Part shown: piece by piece, positions 30,569 to 38,373 of the stretch
Position numbering within the stretch: position 1 is the stretch's first letter
Layout: every line of letters begins with the position of its first letter
From: an uncultured bacterium
Lineage (GTDB): Bacteria; Planctomycetota; UBA1135; GCA-002686595
NCBI GenBank assembly: GCA_937905825.1
Contig: CALCXM010000138.1
Location: forward strand, 1-38,373
Direction of reading: 5' to 3'
Length of the DNA: 38,373 nt
The notes under the pieces: generated by a model
Seen by the model: only the letters and a program-made list of their open reading frames with translations
What the model was told of the DNA's origin: nothing
Databases searched by the model: none
Made by a program: the position numbers and the translations under genes

Positions 30569-32059
30569 TCAGTCCGCTAGGTCCAAGTCGTTGTTCCGGA
30601 CTTGCGCCAACTTCGCCTGGAGAGCTTTCTTCATGCGGGCCATCACCGCCTGGTGTTCGGGAACCTCGGCGAGATTCTCAAACTGCTTGGGGTCGCTCTG
30701 CATGTCGAAGAGTTCATACCCCTGCGATCCGTCCTCGCCGTACTGAAGAAAACTCCACCTGCGTCCGCGCAGGGAGAAGCCTTTGCCATTCACCACAAAG
30801 GCGGCGTCACGAACCTCGTGACTCGGGTCGTCGAGCATCGCGGCGATGTCGATCCCCTGCAGACGCTCCGGGACCGGAAGCCCGCAGAGGCTCGCCAAAG
30901 TTGGGTAGAGGTCCAACAGTTCCGTCAAAGAGTCGCACACGGCAGGAGCCTTGCCGGGCATCGAGATGACGAGCGGAACTCGCGTCGACTCTTCATGCAA
31001 ACTGACCTTCGCCCAGAAGTCGTGCTCCCCTAGATGGTAGCCATGGTCGCTGGTGAAGATCACGATGGTCTTGTCGCGCAGCCCGCAATCGTCGAGGGCC
31101 TTCAACACCTTGCCCACATGGGCGTCCATGTACGCCACGCTCGCGAAGTAGCCCGCCATGGCCTTCTTTTGGCGAATGCCGTCCATCTGCATGTTCACGC
31201 TCGTCTTGTAGTTGATGCCCGCTAGGGGGATGTCCTCCCAATCTCCGGAGACCTTCGGGGGCAACTCCATGGCGCCGTGATCGTAGGGACCGAAGTATGA
31301 CGCTGGCGCGACGAAGGGCACATGGGGCCGCACAAAACCCACCGCAAGGAAGAAGGGCTCGTCCCCCATCTGTCCGATCAAGTCCGCGGCTTTGGCGGCT
31401 GTCTTTGCATCGGAGTGAAGCGAGTCATCGCCTTCCGCTTGCACCACCACGAAAGTGTTGCCGCCCATCACGGGCTTCGTTCCATCCGGGTTGCCCTCCA
31501 AGGTCTCACCCTCACCCGCAGCTTTCCATTCTGGACCTTGGCTGTTGAAGCGCTCGGTCCACGACTGTGGATCATCCGCACCATCGCTGCCGTCTTCGAT
31601 CCCGCCAGGAACGCCCATGTGAAAGATCTTGCTCACTCGCGCCGTGCGGTAGCCCGCCTGCTTGAAGTGCTCTGGCCACGTGGCGCGAGCACCGATCTGC
31701 GGCCGGGGGCTCGTGTAGTTCAGCAGCTCAATCGCATGTGGGTAGTACCCGGACAGGAAGGAAGCACGCGAGGGACCGCAGTAGGTCGCTTGGCAATAGG
31801 CCCGAGTAAAGCGTGTTCCACGGGCCGCCAGAGAGTCGATGTTCGGCGTTTGGCAGACGTCACTTCCGTAGCAAGACAGCGCAGTCGCTGTCAGGTCATC
31901 GGAAATGATGAAGAGCACGTTGTGGGGAGCTGTGGCGGGGGCAGGGACGCTGTAGACAATCGGTTGGCAACCCACTGGAACACAACCGAGAAGCACTGCG
32001 GCAAGGAACGAGTGAATCAATCCAGGAGGCCCCCCCTGCGCGTGTCGCATGGCGCCCAT
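30569..32059 (-). CDS. Sulfatase (iduronate-2-sulfatase-like), exported
   Basis: A 496-residue arylsulfatase-superfamily enzyme. The formylglycine site is CGPSR at 94-98 (YCQATYCGPSRASFLSG), with metal-binding ISDD near 53-55 and TSDHGYHLGEHDFW in the middle. It hydrolyses sulfate esters, likely on polysaccharides, and needs a formylglycine-generating enzyme encoded elsewhere. The N-terminus has a hydrophobic stretch with LLGC at 23-26, a possible lipobox, so export as a lipoprotein is likely. ATG 32059 shares one base with the stop of the DUF2277 gene; ATG 32050 is an alternative. No SusC/D or FGE genes are nearby. Confidence 0.93.
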   Translation of the reverse strand: MGAMRHAQGGPPGLIHSFLAAVLLGCVPVGCQPIVYSVPAPATAPHNVLFIISDDLTATALSCYGSDVCQTPNIDSLAARGTRFTRAYCQATYCGPSRASFLSGYYPHAIELLNYTSPRPQIGARATWPEHFKQAGYRTARVSKIFHMGVPGGIEDGSDGADDPQSWTERFNSQGPEWKAAGEGETLEGNPDGTKPVMGGNTFVVVQAEGDDSLHSDAKTAAKAADLIGQMGDEPFFLAVGFVRPHVPFVAPASYFGPYDHGAMELPPKVSGDWEDIPLAGINYKTSVNMQMDGIRQKKAMAGYFASVAYMDAHVGKVLKALDDCGLRDKTIVIFTSDHGYHLGEHDFWAKVSLHEESTRVPLVISMPGKAPAVCDSLTELLDLYPTLASLCGLPVPERLQGIDIAAMLDDPSHEVRDAAFVVNGKGFSLRGRRWSFLQYGEDGSQGYELFDMQSDPKQFENLAEVPEHQAVMARMKKALQAKLAQVRNNDLDLAD

Positions 32060-32325
32060 CAGCCGAAGCGCCGTGCGTTTCTCGCCTTGGCCTTGGCAGC
32101 TTCTTCGTCCCGGTTCTTTGCAGGAGTTTTCGTTTGAAGGGACTCGAGCAGCAAAGCGGACGCGGCTTCGATCGCCAGGGTCGCCGTGTCAAACGCCCCC
32201 TTGTTGGCCTCGGACGGTTTCGCGCTTCCGCTGATCTTGCGCACGAACTGCAAGGCGGCCGAGTGAATTTCTTCCTTGGTCGCGGGCGGTGAGAAGTTGA
32301 AGAGCGTCCGGATGTTTCGGCACAT
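32059..32325 (-). CDS. DUF2277 family protein
   Basis: An 88-residue protein with the exact plan of DUF2277: MCRNIRTLFNFSPPATKEEI at the start, AALQFVRKISGSAKPSEANK in the middle, and KAKARNARRFG at the end. The family is widespread and without a known role. It overlaps the sulfatase start by one base (TGATG), so the two are probably cotranscribed, though a functional link is not evident. Confidence 0.9.
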   Translation of the reverse strand: MCRNIRTLFNFSPPATKEEIHSAALQFVRKISGSAKPSEANKGAFDTATLAIEAASALLLESLQTKTPAKNRDEEAAKAKARNARRFG

Positions 32326-32471
32326 GGCACTGGGCAGTTGCGAGAATCGAAGCCTCAGAAGTCTACTCCATTTGGAAGACCCCTACAGATCGCCGTTCCC
32401 GTGCAAGCCACTCTTTGGGAGCTTCCCGCTCGCCAGCAAATCCGCCCAAAGTGGGCTCTTAAATGCAGAGA

Positions 32472-32500
32472 GAGGCCAGCGACCGATGATCGCTGACCTC
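32472..32500 (-). terminator. Terminator of the flotillin operon
   Basis: GAGG-C-CAGCGA (32472-32482) pairs with TCGCTG-A-CCTC (32490-32500) with one mismatch and a seven-base loop. On the minus strand it lies 34 bases after the flotillin stop and is followed by TCTCTGCATTT, a weak U-rich tail. Confidence 0.5.
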
Positions 32501-32534
32501 CCCCGAGCGCGCGAGCGCCACCGAGCTGCGCCGA

Positions 32535-34139
32535 CTAGGCCTCGAACGGTTCGCCTTCGGAGTCGACGTCTGCATCCAGTCTCTTCTTCACCTTGCCCAG
32601 GACCGCGGGCAACTCGATGCCAGCTTGCGCCGCGAGCTCGTGGACGGCGGGAAGCGATCCCACCAAGCCGGAGAGGAATCCAGCGGTGCTGCTGCCGCCG
32701 CCGCCCTTGCCACCGCCGGAGTCCCAGACGGTGATCTTGTCGATCTTGAGGTTTTGAATCGCTTTGACTTGCTCGGCCACCAAGGCCGGGAGCTGCTCGA
32801 TCATCAGAAGCGTGGGGGCGATGTCCGGGTTCTCCGCACAGGCCGAGATCAGTTCTCGATAGCCCTCGGCCTTGGCCTCGAGCACCTTCTTGACGCCTTC
32901 CGCTTCCGCCTTGTAGCGAGCGAGCACGGCGTCTGCCTCACCGGCAGCGACGCGACGATTGCGTTCGGCTTCCGCGTCCGCGGCGATCACGATGCGTAGC
33001 TTCTGAATCTCCTGGTCGGCCAGGACTTCCTTGCCCAAGCGCGCCATCTCCTGTTCACGCTCGGCGATCAGAATGGCCTCGTAGGCCTTGGCCGTGGCCA
33101 CTTCCGCACGTTGCTTTGAGGAGGCTTGGACCTCCACCAGTTTGGCGTTGGCTTCCGCCACTTGAGCCTTGGAGATGTTCTCCCCTTCCACCGCCTGGGC
33201 TTCCGCTTTGGCGACTTCGATTCGGCGCTCTTGTTCGGCCTTCTTTTCACCTTCCACAGCAAAGGCTTCGGCCTTGGCCACCTGGATTCGGCGGTCCTGC
33301 TCGGCCTTCTTTTCTCCGGCGATGGCCTCGGCTTCCTGGGCGGAAACGGCGACGCGTTGGCGGCGTTCGGCGAACTTTTGGCCCTCGACGCTCGTGGCAC
33401 GCTCTTCAGAAACTCGCACGTCCTGCTCGCGCACGGCCGTCGCCTGGCCGATCGCGCCGTCGCGATCTTGCATGGCCACTTCCACCTTGGCTTGGTTGAT
33501 CGCCTCAGCCGCTGCCCGTTGGCCGATCGCTTCGATGTAGCCGCTCTCGTCCGTGATGTCGCGAATGTTGACGTTGATCAAGTCGAGGCCGATCTTGTTG
33601 ATCTCCTGGGCCACGTTCTCGTTGATCAAGGCCATGAACTTCTCGCGGTCCTTGTTGATCTCCTCAATCGAAAGGGTCGCGATCACCAAGCGCAGCTGGC
33701 CGAGAATGATGTCCTGGGCTTGCTCGCGAATCTTGGAGTCCGGCAAGCCGAGCAAACGCTCGGCCGCGTTGTTCATCAGAACATCGTTGGTGGAAACACC
33801 CACGGTGAACGTCGCTGGAACGTTGACCCGGATGTTGTTCAAACTGAGGGCGCCCTCCAGGGGAATCTCGATCACCTGGGGCTCGAGACTCAGGTACTCG
33901 AAGTCTTGAATCAGAGGGATCACAAACGTGCCACCGCCGTGCAGACAGCGCGCGGCCTGAGACCCGGAGACCCTTCCGTAAATCACGAGCACTCGGTTCG
34001 AAGGGCAGCGCTTGTACTGACGAATGATGAAGGCGGCCGCGAAGAGGAAGAGTAGCAGAACACTTCCGAGGGCGCCCATCCACCACATCGGGTCGACTTG
34101 GGGATCAGCGAGGAGTAGGGCGAGATTCATGGTTGCCAT
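32535..34139 (-). CDS. Flotillin (SPFH domain, YuaG/FloT-like)
   Basis: A 534-residue membrane scaffold protein. A membrane segment at ~20-38 (LGSVLLLFLFAAAFII) leads to the SPFH domain (RVLVIYGRVSG, HGGGTFVIPLIQDFEYLSLE, LGLDLINVNIRDITDESGY). Residues ~230-440 form a long Glu/Ala/Lys coiled coil with a 23-residue repeat, EGEKKAEQERRIEVAKAEA in two close copies and one divergent third. The tail ends with a Gly/Ser linker and an amphipathic helix. Flotillins organise membrane microdomains. It follows the NfeD/YuaF-like gene by 84 bases, the usual partner order. Confidence 0.93.
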   Translation of the reverse strand: MATMNLALLLADPQVDPMWWMGALGSVLLLFLFAAAFIIRQYKRCPSNRVLVIYGRVSGSQAARCLHGGGTFVIPLIQDFEYLSLEPQVIEIPLEGALSLNNIRVNVPATFTVGVSTNDVLMNNAAERLLGLPDSKIREQAQDIILGQLRLVIATLSIEEINKDREKFMALINENVAQEINKIGLDLINVNIRDITDESGYIEAIGQRAAAEAINQAKVEVAMQDRDGAIGQATAVREQDVRVSEERATSVEGQKFAERRQRVAVSAQEAEAIAGEKKAEQDRRIQVAKAEAFAVEGEKKAEQERRIEVAKAEAQAVEGENISKAQVAEANAKLVEVQASSKQRAEVATAKAYEAILIAEREQEMARLGKEVLADQEIQKLRIVIAADAEAERNRRVAAGEADAVLARYKAEAEGVKKVLEAKAEGYRELISACAENPDIAPTLLMIEQLPALVAEQVKAIQNLKIDKITVWDSGGGKGGGGSSTAGFLSGLVGSLPAVHELAAQAGIELPAVLGKVKKRLDADVDSEGEPFEA

Positions 34140-34223
34140 GTAAGTCGGGGTATGGGGAACGAGATACGAGGATTGTGCGGGTCGCGGAATGTTTGGGCTG
34201 AGTGAGTCAACCCAAACGGGCCA

Positions 34224-34796
34224 TCATTCGGGGCCGACGGTCACGCTGTTGTCGTCGTTGACCTGCAGAACGATGACGCGATCATGGGTTGTCAACTCGG
34301 GTCCGGCGGACACGGCGTTGTACATGCGCTGGCGTTTGGAGAGCACGATACGAATCTGCCCTTGGCCTTCACCGCGGGGGGGAACTCGCGTGTAGACCTC
34401 GCCCACCTTGCCGATGGCGTCCGACATGGAGACGTTGCCGTTGCTCTCCAGTCCGCGCACGGACTTCAGCAGGCTCCCCAGAATCCAAACCATGCCGACT
34501 CCGCCCAAGACGCCAACACCGAGGGAGCGTTGAGCTCCCCAGTCCGCGCCGAGCAGGCCGCCGATTCCGACCCAACCGAAGCCCATCATGAAAGCGGACA
34601 CCCCCTGAATGGAAAGCAGCTCGAAAGCGCTTGCCGAATCGGAGCCGTCCAATGTGCTGCCAGCGTCAGCGTCAAATCCGTCGCCACCATCGGTGCCGAG
34701 CAACATCATGATCACCAGCAAAAGAAAAATCCCGGTTCCCAGCAGAGCGGGGACCGAGAACCAGAGTGCTTGTCCTTCAAATAACATGTCGAGCAT
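34224..34796 (-). CDS. NfeD/YuaF-like membrane protein, flotillin partner
   Basis: A 190-residue protein with two or three membrane helices (residues ~11-34, ALLGTGIFLLLVIMML, and ~62-110) and a C-terminal OB-like soluble domain (GKVGEVYTRVPPRGEGQGQI, then VIVLQVNDDNSVTVGPE). This is the plan of YuaF/NfeD proteins encoded next to flotillins, which modulate microdomain behaviour. A Shine-Dalgarno sequence AAGGAGG eight bases before the ATG is the best in the window, implying good expression. Confidence 0.88.
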   Translation of the reverse strand: MLDMLFEGQALWFSVPALLGTGIFLLLVIMMLLGTDGGDGFDADAGSTLDGSDSASAFELLSIQGVSAFMMGFGWVGIGGLLGADWGAQRSLGVGVLGGVGMVWILGSLLKSVRGLESNGNVSMSDAIGKVGEVYTRVPPRGEGQGQIRIVLSKRQRMYNAVSAGPELTTHDRVIVLQVNDDNSVTVGPE

Positions 34797-34804
34797 TTAG
34801 CGTG

Positions 34805-34846
34805 CCTCCTTGGCCGGGCAGTCTACGAGCATCCGAATCTAGATTC
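34805..34846 (-). promoter_or_regulatory. Shine-Dalgarno sequence and upstream palindrome of the flotillin operon
   Basis: AAGGAGG (34811-34805, minus strand) precedes the YuaF-like ATG by eight bases. The perfect 12-base palindrome GAATCTAGATTC lies at 34835-34846 within an AT-rich stretch and could be an operator in the leader or promoter. Upstream at 34933 and 34957 TGAGATNACCCC is repeated directly. Confidence 0.45.
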
Positions 34847-35017
34847 ATGAGAATTAATTTCCTTTTGCCGGGACAGCCCTCTGACGAAGAAACACTCTTG
34901 GGGGCCCTCAAATAGTCCTTTCTCCCAGGAAGTGAGATAACCCCTCCCCCCTGATATGAGATCACCCCCGCCGACCGAAGCCCGCAGAGGTGATGCAAAG
35001 GCACCTAGTTGAAGGAC

Positions 35018-35884
35018 CTAGTTGAACGTGATGTCCAAGCCGTTGGAGAAGTTGAATCCCCCTCCGCACGGCTGGTTCGCTGCATCCCGGTACCAGACCT
35101 GGAAGAAGCGGCGGTCCCCGGCGCCCCAGACACCGATGGTGGACAACGGGCCGTTCCAGCTTGCGCTGCCCGAGGCGTCCGCGAACTTCACACCGATGCG
35201 CTTGATCGCTCCACCCACACAGAGCAGTCCTCCACCGAAGGGGTTGCCGTTGCCGCCGCCGGGGATGTTGAGGCCGTTGAAGAGCAGCGCGGGTGCGTTC
35301 GGCGAAAGCTGTGTCGCGTGGAAGGACATGTCGTCCGTCGCCACGCTCGTGCTGCCGAAGGGAGCCAGCTTGGCCCCCACTCCCGAAGTGTTGAGGCAAC
35401 CAGCACCTTCCGGTCCAGCGTTGTTGCAAGGACAGGCGGCCGCCGAGCCGTCACCCGAGCAGTACACCGTCGCGGTCAAGAGGTTCTGGCAACGAAGCTC
35501 TCCCCCGGGGAACGCTTGGGTATGCAGATTCGTGTAGGTCTGCTCGGCAATGATGAAGTTCTCGTCCCCGTTGTCATAGAAAAAGGTGAACGTGGTCGGC
35601 AACGGAAAGCTCATGGCGTGCATCGCCGGTCCGTTCTGGTTCTCGTTCGCCGGACCGTGAATGTGCGCGTTGCTAAGCGCCGGCAAGGTCGAGTCGACCG
35701 TGTACAGAATCGTGTCCGCGTTGGTGTCCATCAACCAAGACATGGTGCCCGTGTGGGTCGAGCCGCTCGGGTTCGGGCCCTGGACCCCGTCCAGGTTTCC
35801 GTGGAAGTGGAGCAGGTCGGCGGAAGCGGGAATGGACAGTGCGGCGGCGGCAAACAGGGCGGGGAGGAGGCGCATGGAAATCAT
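35018..35884 (-). CDS. Exported CHRD-domain protein with shared C-terminal module
   Basis: A 288-residue exported protein. Signal peptide MRLLPALFAAAALSIPASA (start at 35884 or the ATG at 35875). Residues ~24-132 are a CHRD domain (LSNAHIHGPANENQNG in the middle, then YTNLHTQAFPGGELRCQ at the end), a beta-barrel family known from chordin and many secreted bacterial proteins. The rest is the shared module: Cys-rich start (YCSGDGSAAACPCNN, GAGCLNTSGVGA), NPFGGGLLCVGGAIKR, FFQVWYRD and GGGFNFSNGLDITF. No partner gene is adjacent. The function is unknown. Confidence 0.88.
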   Translation of the reverse strand: MISMRLLPALFAAAALSIPASADLLHFHGNLDGVQGPNPSGSTHTGTMSWLMDTNADTILYTVDSTLPALSNAHIHGPANENQNGPAMHAMSFPLPTTFTFFYDNGDENFIIAEQTYTNLHTQAFPGGELRCQNLLTATVYCSGDGSAAACPCNNAGPEGAGCLNTSGVGAKLAPFGSTSVATDDMSFHATQLSPNAPALLFNGLNIPGGGNGNPFGGGLLCVGGAIKRIGVKFADASGSASWNGPLSTIGVWGAGDRRFFQVWYRDAANQPCGGGFNFSNGLDITFN

Positions 35885-36204
35885 TGGGCGGTTGGGATCG
35901 GGAAATGAACTCGATAGAGAGCGGCTCTCTGACTACGGGGGTACGAGCGTCAAGCCGGGGTAGATGTTGCAGGACATTCGAAGTTTTGGCGACCCTTCGT
36001 CCTGATTCGCGTCCCTGGTCCCCCGAGAAGCCGATTCCGGCCCTTCCGGGCCTTGTGCTCTGGAATCGAACGAATGCAGCGGCAAGGGCACGCCGCCACT
36101 CTGCCCCGCAAGAACCGATAGCGGGCTCGATCCATACTGGCCGATTTGGTAGGCGAGACCTATTCTCACATGGACAACTCGCTCGCGGATCACGGTGCTC
36201 GCCC
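35885..36204. other. Divergent promoter region
   Basis: A 320-base gap between the minus-strand CHRD gene and the plus-strand gene at 36205. The plus-strand frame is open through most of it, but its sequence is Arg/Ser/Pro-rich and unlike a protein. No clear promoter pair or repeat is seen. Confidence 0.4.
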
Positions 36205-38151
36205 ATGAAACAACTCGCCTTCGTTTTCCTCGCCATCCTCGTTGTCGGTGTGGCCTGGTTGCAACTTGGTGGTCGGCCGGCGGAGTCCGATGCTCTCGTA
36301 TTGGAGCTGGAACCGGCCGTTGTCTTGGAGTCAGTAAGTGCGGATCTGCCGGAAGTTACAAGTGCTGATGCACTCGCCCACGCGCCAGGCTCTTCCCAAC
36401 GGAACGTGATCGAGGTCCCCTTTCCCAAGGACTTGAAAGGGACCAGGGCCCAAGCAGATCCAGCACAAACGGTGTCGGTCAAGGTCATCCTGGTCGAACC
36501 CTCAGGCCATGAACTCACGGACTTGTCGGGGTCCGTCAAGGTGGCAAGCTGGAACTCAAACAGCGCGACTCACGAGAAAGTCGGATTCAGCAACGGGGCC
36601 TTTGAAGTCTCCACAGCCGGAGCCGAAAGCCTGAGCTTCCTAGACTTTGAGTTCAATGGTCGCACTGCTTCCTTGATAGACGCACAAGAGAACTACCCGG
36701 TCGACGGAGGGACCATTTCCCTGCGGGTCCAATGGTTGCCGCATGTTCGTCTCGACGTGGTGAGCGCCGTGACCGGTGCGCACCTATCGGACATCACCGT
36801 GATCCTAGGTCTAGGCTGGACACCTGGGAGAGCGGTTCACCCTGGGCCGCTTGCTCGCAAGCAGCCCCTGGTCAAGGGCGCATCGTCCCCGGTCCTGCTC
36901 GAACCAAAGACCGCGAATCAATGGCAGAGCTCCGGAACCTATCACGTTCACAGTCCCGGATACGCCTGGGCCTTGGTCCGCCTGAACACGACGCAAGGCG
37001 GAGAGCGAGTGGTCCATCTAAGTCCGTCCGGCGGCCTCAGCATTCAGCCCGTTGGCACTCGCCCCTTCAAAGGCGCGCGACTCCGAGTCTTCTCAGCCGA
37101 GGAGGGTTCTCAACGGCTCGTTGCCGATTTCCCTTTGGAAGACATGGCCCCGGTCGTCATCGATTCACTCCTGCCTGGCAGCTACCTTGCGAAGGTTCAG
37201 ATCGGTGAATCGCCTATGGGCGCGCAGACCATCGGTGAGGTGGCCGTCGAAGTCACGGCCAATATTCGGGCCCACCATGACCTAGTGCTCGACGTCCAGC
37301 CCCAAGCCACTCGCGGCCCCTTGGCGGGCACACTCGTGCTGCCGCTTGCGTGGAACATAGACAAGTTCGCGCTGAAGCTGGCGACCAGCGGAACACTGCC
37401 CTACGGAGTGGAGGAAGTGAAGACGATCAGGCAGAGCAAGATGGCTCCGAGCACCACGGAGCCGGGTGCCTGGTCCTTCGACTTCGGCGAGCTGCCTGCT
37501 GCTGACTACGGACTGCATTTTGAATCGACCCAGGCCCCTTCACCCCTACGCTATGTACATGAGTTCAGTCTGCCCGCGAACGGCATCAGTAGCTTGCGGG
37601 TTGAGATCCCGGAACCAGCCGATGTCGTGGTGCGCATCGTCGATGGGACGACGGGTCAGCCCGCTGTCGTTGGTGCCATCCACTGGCGCGCGTTGTCGAA
37701 TCAAAAGTCTGCGTCCGGACTCCTCCAAGCCGCGCAATCCGGGGAATCGGAGGGCCTATTCACCTTCCGAGCTCCAGTAGGAAAGATCCGGCTCGGCGCC
37801 TTTGGGGGAGAATTCGATTCGCTGGATGAAAAACTGACCCTCCAACCCGGGGAGAACAGCTTTACCTACCAGCTCAACAAGAACTGCCCACTCGAGATCT
37901 TCCTGTTCGATGGCGAGACCATCGTTCCCTTCCCAGAACACAGTCTGCCTACGACCGAGCACCTAGACGGGAACGGCGAGATTCTCTATTCCATGCTCGG
38001 TAGTCGGGGTTTCAAAACCGCGATGAGCAAACCAGGTCAATATGTATTCAAGCTTCCAACCCCGGCTGGATTCCAAGAGATCCTGCCCCAGACGATCAGC
38101 GTCGCGCGAGGTGAGCCGACCGTTTGCGAGGTTCAACTGGAGCGCGAGTAG
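36205..38151 (+). CDS. Large exported beta-rich protein (carboxypeptidase-regulatory-like repeats)
   Basis: A 648-residue protein. MKQLAFVFLAILVVGVAWLQ is an uncleaved anchor or signal peptide. The remainder is strand-rich with repeated units like VRLDVVSAVTGAHLSDITVI, DSLLPGSYLAKVQIGES and ADVVVRIVDGTTGQPAVVGA, resembling carboxypeptidase-regulatory/CNA-B-like beta-sandwiches, which occur often in planctomycetal surface proteins. No catalytic motif is visible. Despite an open frame back to 35839, the start at 36205 is set by the signal anchor. It is divergent from the CHRD gene. Confidence 0.8.
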   Translation: MKQLAFVFLAILVVGVAWLQLGGRPAESDALVLELEPAVVLESVSADLPEVTSADALAHAPGSSQRNVIEVPFPKDLKGTRAQADPAQTVSVKVILVEPSGHELTDLSGSVKVASWNSNSATHEKVGFSNGAFEVSTAGAESLSFLDFEFNGRTASLIDAQENYPVDGGTISLRVQWLPHVRLDVVSAVTGAHLSDITVILGLGWTPGRAVHPGPLARKQPLVKGASSPVLLEPKTANQWQSSGTYHVHSPGYAWALVRLNTTQGGERVVHLSPSGGLSIQPVGTRPFKGARLRVFSAEEGSQRLVADFPLEDMAPVVIDSLLPGSYLAKVQIGESPMGAQTIGEVAVEVTANIRAHHDLVLDVQPQATRGPLAGTLVLPLAWNIDKFALKLATSGTLPYGVEEVKTIRQSKMAPSTTEPGAWSFDFGELPAADYGLHFESTQAPSPLRYVHEFSLPANGISSLRVEIPEPADVVVRIVDGTTGQPAVVGAIHWRALSNQKSASGLLQAAQSGESEGLFTFRAPVGKIRLGAFGGEFDSLDEKLTLQPGENSFTYQLNKNCPLEIFLFDGETIVPFPEHSLPTTEHLDGNGEILYSMLGSRGFKTAMSKPGQYVFKLPTPAGFQEILPQTISVARGEPTVCEVQLERE

Positions 38152-38373
38152 CTGCGGGCAATCGACTCCCACGCGGTCCGCACCCTGTCCTTGATCGGGA
38201 CCTCCCCCAATTGGTCGGGAAAGGCCAACCCCACCCCCCACAAGCCGCCCCGAGCCCGTCATCATGGGACCGTGCAGTGGATTTTCAGAGAAAGCGAGAA
38301 TCCTAGCGTCGGATTCTGCGGGGGAGGCGACGTGGGGTACCTGCTATGACCCCCTCCCCAAAACCCCACGACG
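38152..38373. other. Unannotated window end
   Basis: No gene is convincing in these 222 bases. CGTGGGGT (38331-38338) and ACCCCACG (38363-38370) form an inverted repeat with a 24-base spacer that continues to the window edge; its role cannot be judged. Confidence 0.4.

Noticed and set aside
33126..34055. 309-codon plus-strand frame opposite flotillin
   Set aside because: Leu/His/Asp-rich shadow produced by the coiled-coil codons of flotillin.
1..38373. CRISPR arrays, insertion sequences, prophage or toxin-antitoxin modules
   Set aside because: No regularly spaced repeats, transposase motifs, integrase or phage genes were seen on either strand.

Overview
The window is GC-rich (roughly 60 percent by eye) and reads as a chromosomal piece of a member of the Planctomycetota, probably one of the marine lineages rich in secreted proteins (inference). 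The pointers are a TIGR02999-type ECF sigma factor translationally coupled to a membrane Ser/Thr kinase with a TPR tail, a CxPSR sulfatase, a di-heme cytochrome c peroxidase with a private C-terminal extension, DUF2277, few strong Shine-Dalgarno sequences, and three unrelated exported proteins that end in the same ~140-residue C-terminal module. I found no rRNA, tRNA, CRISPR array, insertion sequence or phage gene.

Layout. 1-3.3 kb: kinase and ECF sigma factor (minus strand) behind a duplicated GGAACTT motif. 3.3-8 kb: small stand-alone genes (two VOC proteins, a TfoX/YjbR-like protein, an ArsR regulator with an SRPBCC partner, a DUF4287/DUF5655 protein) and a large exported protein. 8.2-10.1 kb: exported SGNH-like hydrolase with a CBM96-type domain. 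10.2-12.5 kb: pteridine/folate operon folM-like, folB, folK, folE (minus). 12.8-14.6 kb: a methyl-accepting chemotaxis protein split by a one-base frame change at a homopolymer. 15.4-17.4 kb: secreted subtilase with a clear terminator. 17.7-20.9 kb: cupin protein, PhnD-like binding protein and EgtB (ergothioneine-type sulfoxide synthase). 21.2-22.2 kb: VOC protein and WYL regulator. 22.4-24.5 kb: a haem-centred group, with a cytochrome b562-like protein divergent from a MarR regulator, then a protoglobin; the same perfect palindrome lies upstream of marR and of the protoglobin. 24.8-27.2 kb: a hypothetical gene, a small exported protein, and a VOC-DsbA pair. 27.6-29.3 kb: di-heme peroxidase. 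29.7-32.3 kb: GNAT acetyltransferase, a 51-residue membrane protein, sulfatase, DUF2277. 32.5-34.8 kb: NfeD/YuaF-like protein and flotillin (membrane microdomain pair). 35-38.2 kb: CHRD-domain exported protein and a divergent 648-residue exported protein.

The most interesting signals are the MarR/protoglobin unit with twin identical operators and a possible lipoprotein form of protoglobin; the recurrent C-terminal module; the cupin/PhnD/EgtB cluster without EgtD; the chemoreceptor interrupted at a T6 tract; and a folate operon whose reductase carries the PTR1-type Asp-Tyr-Lys triad. Domain assignments rest on motif recognition only; no database search was possible.
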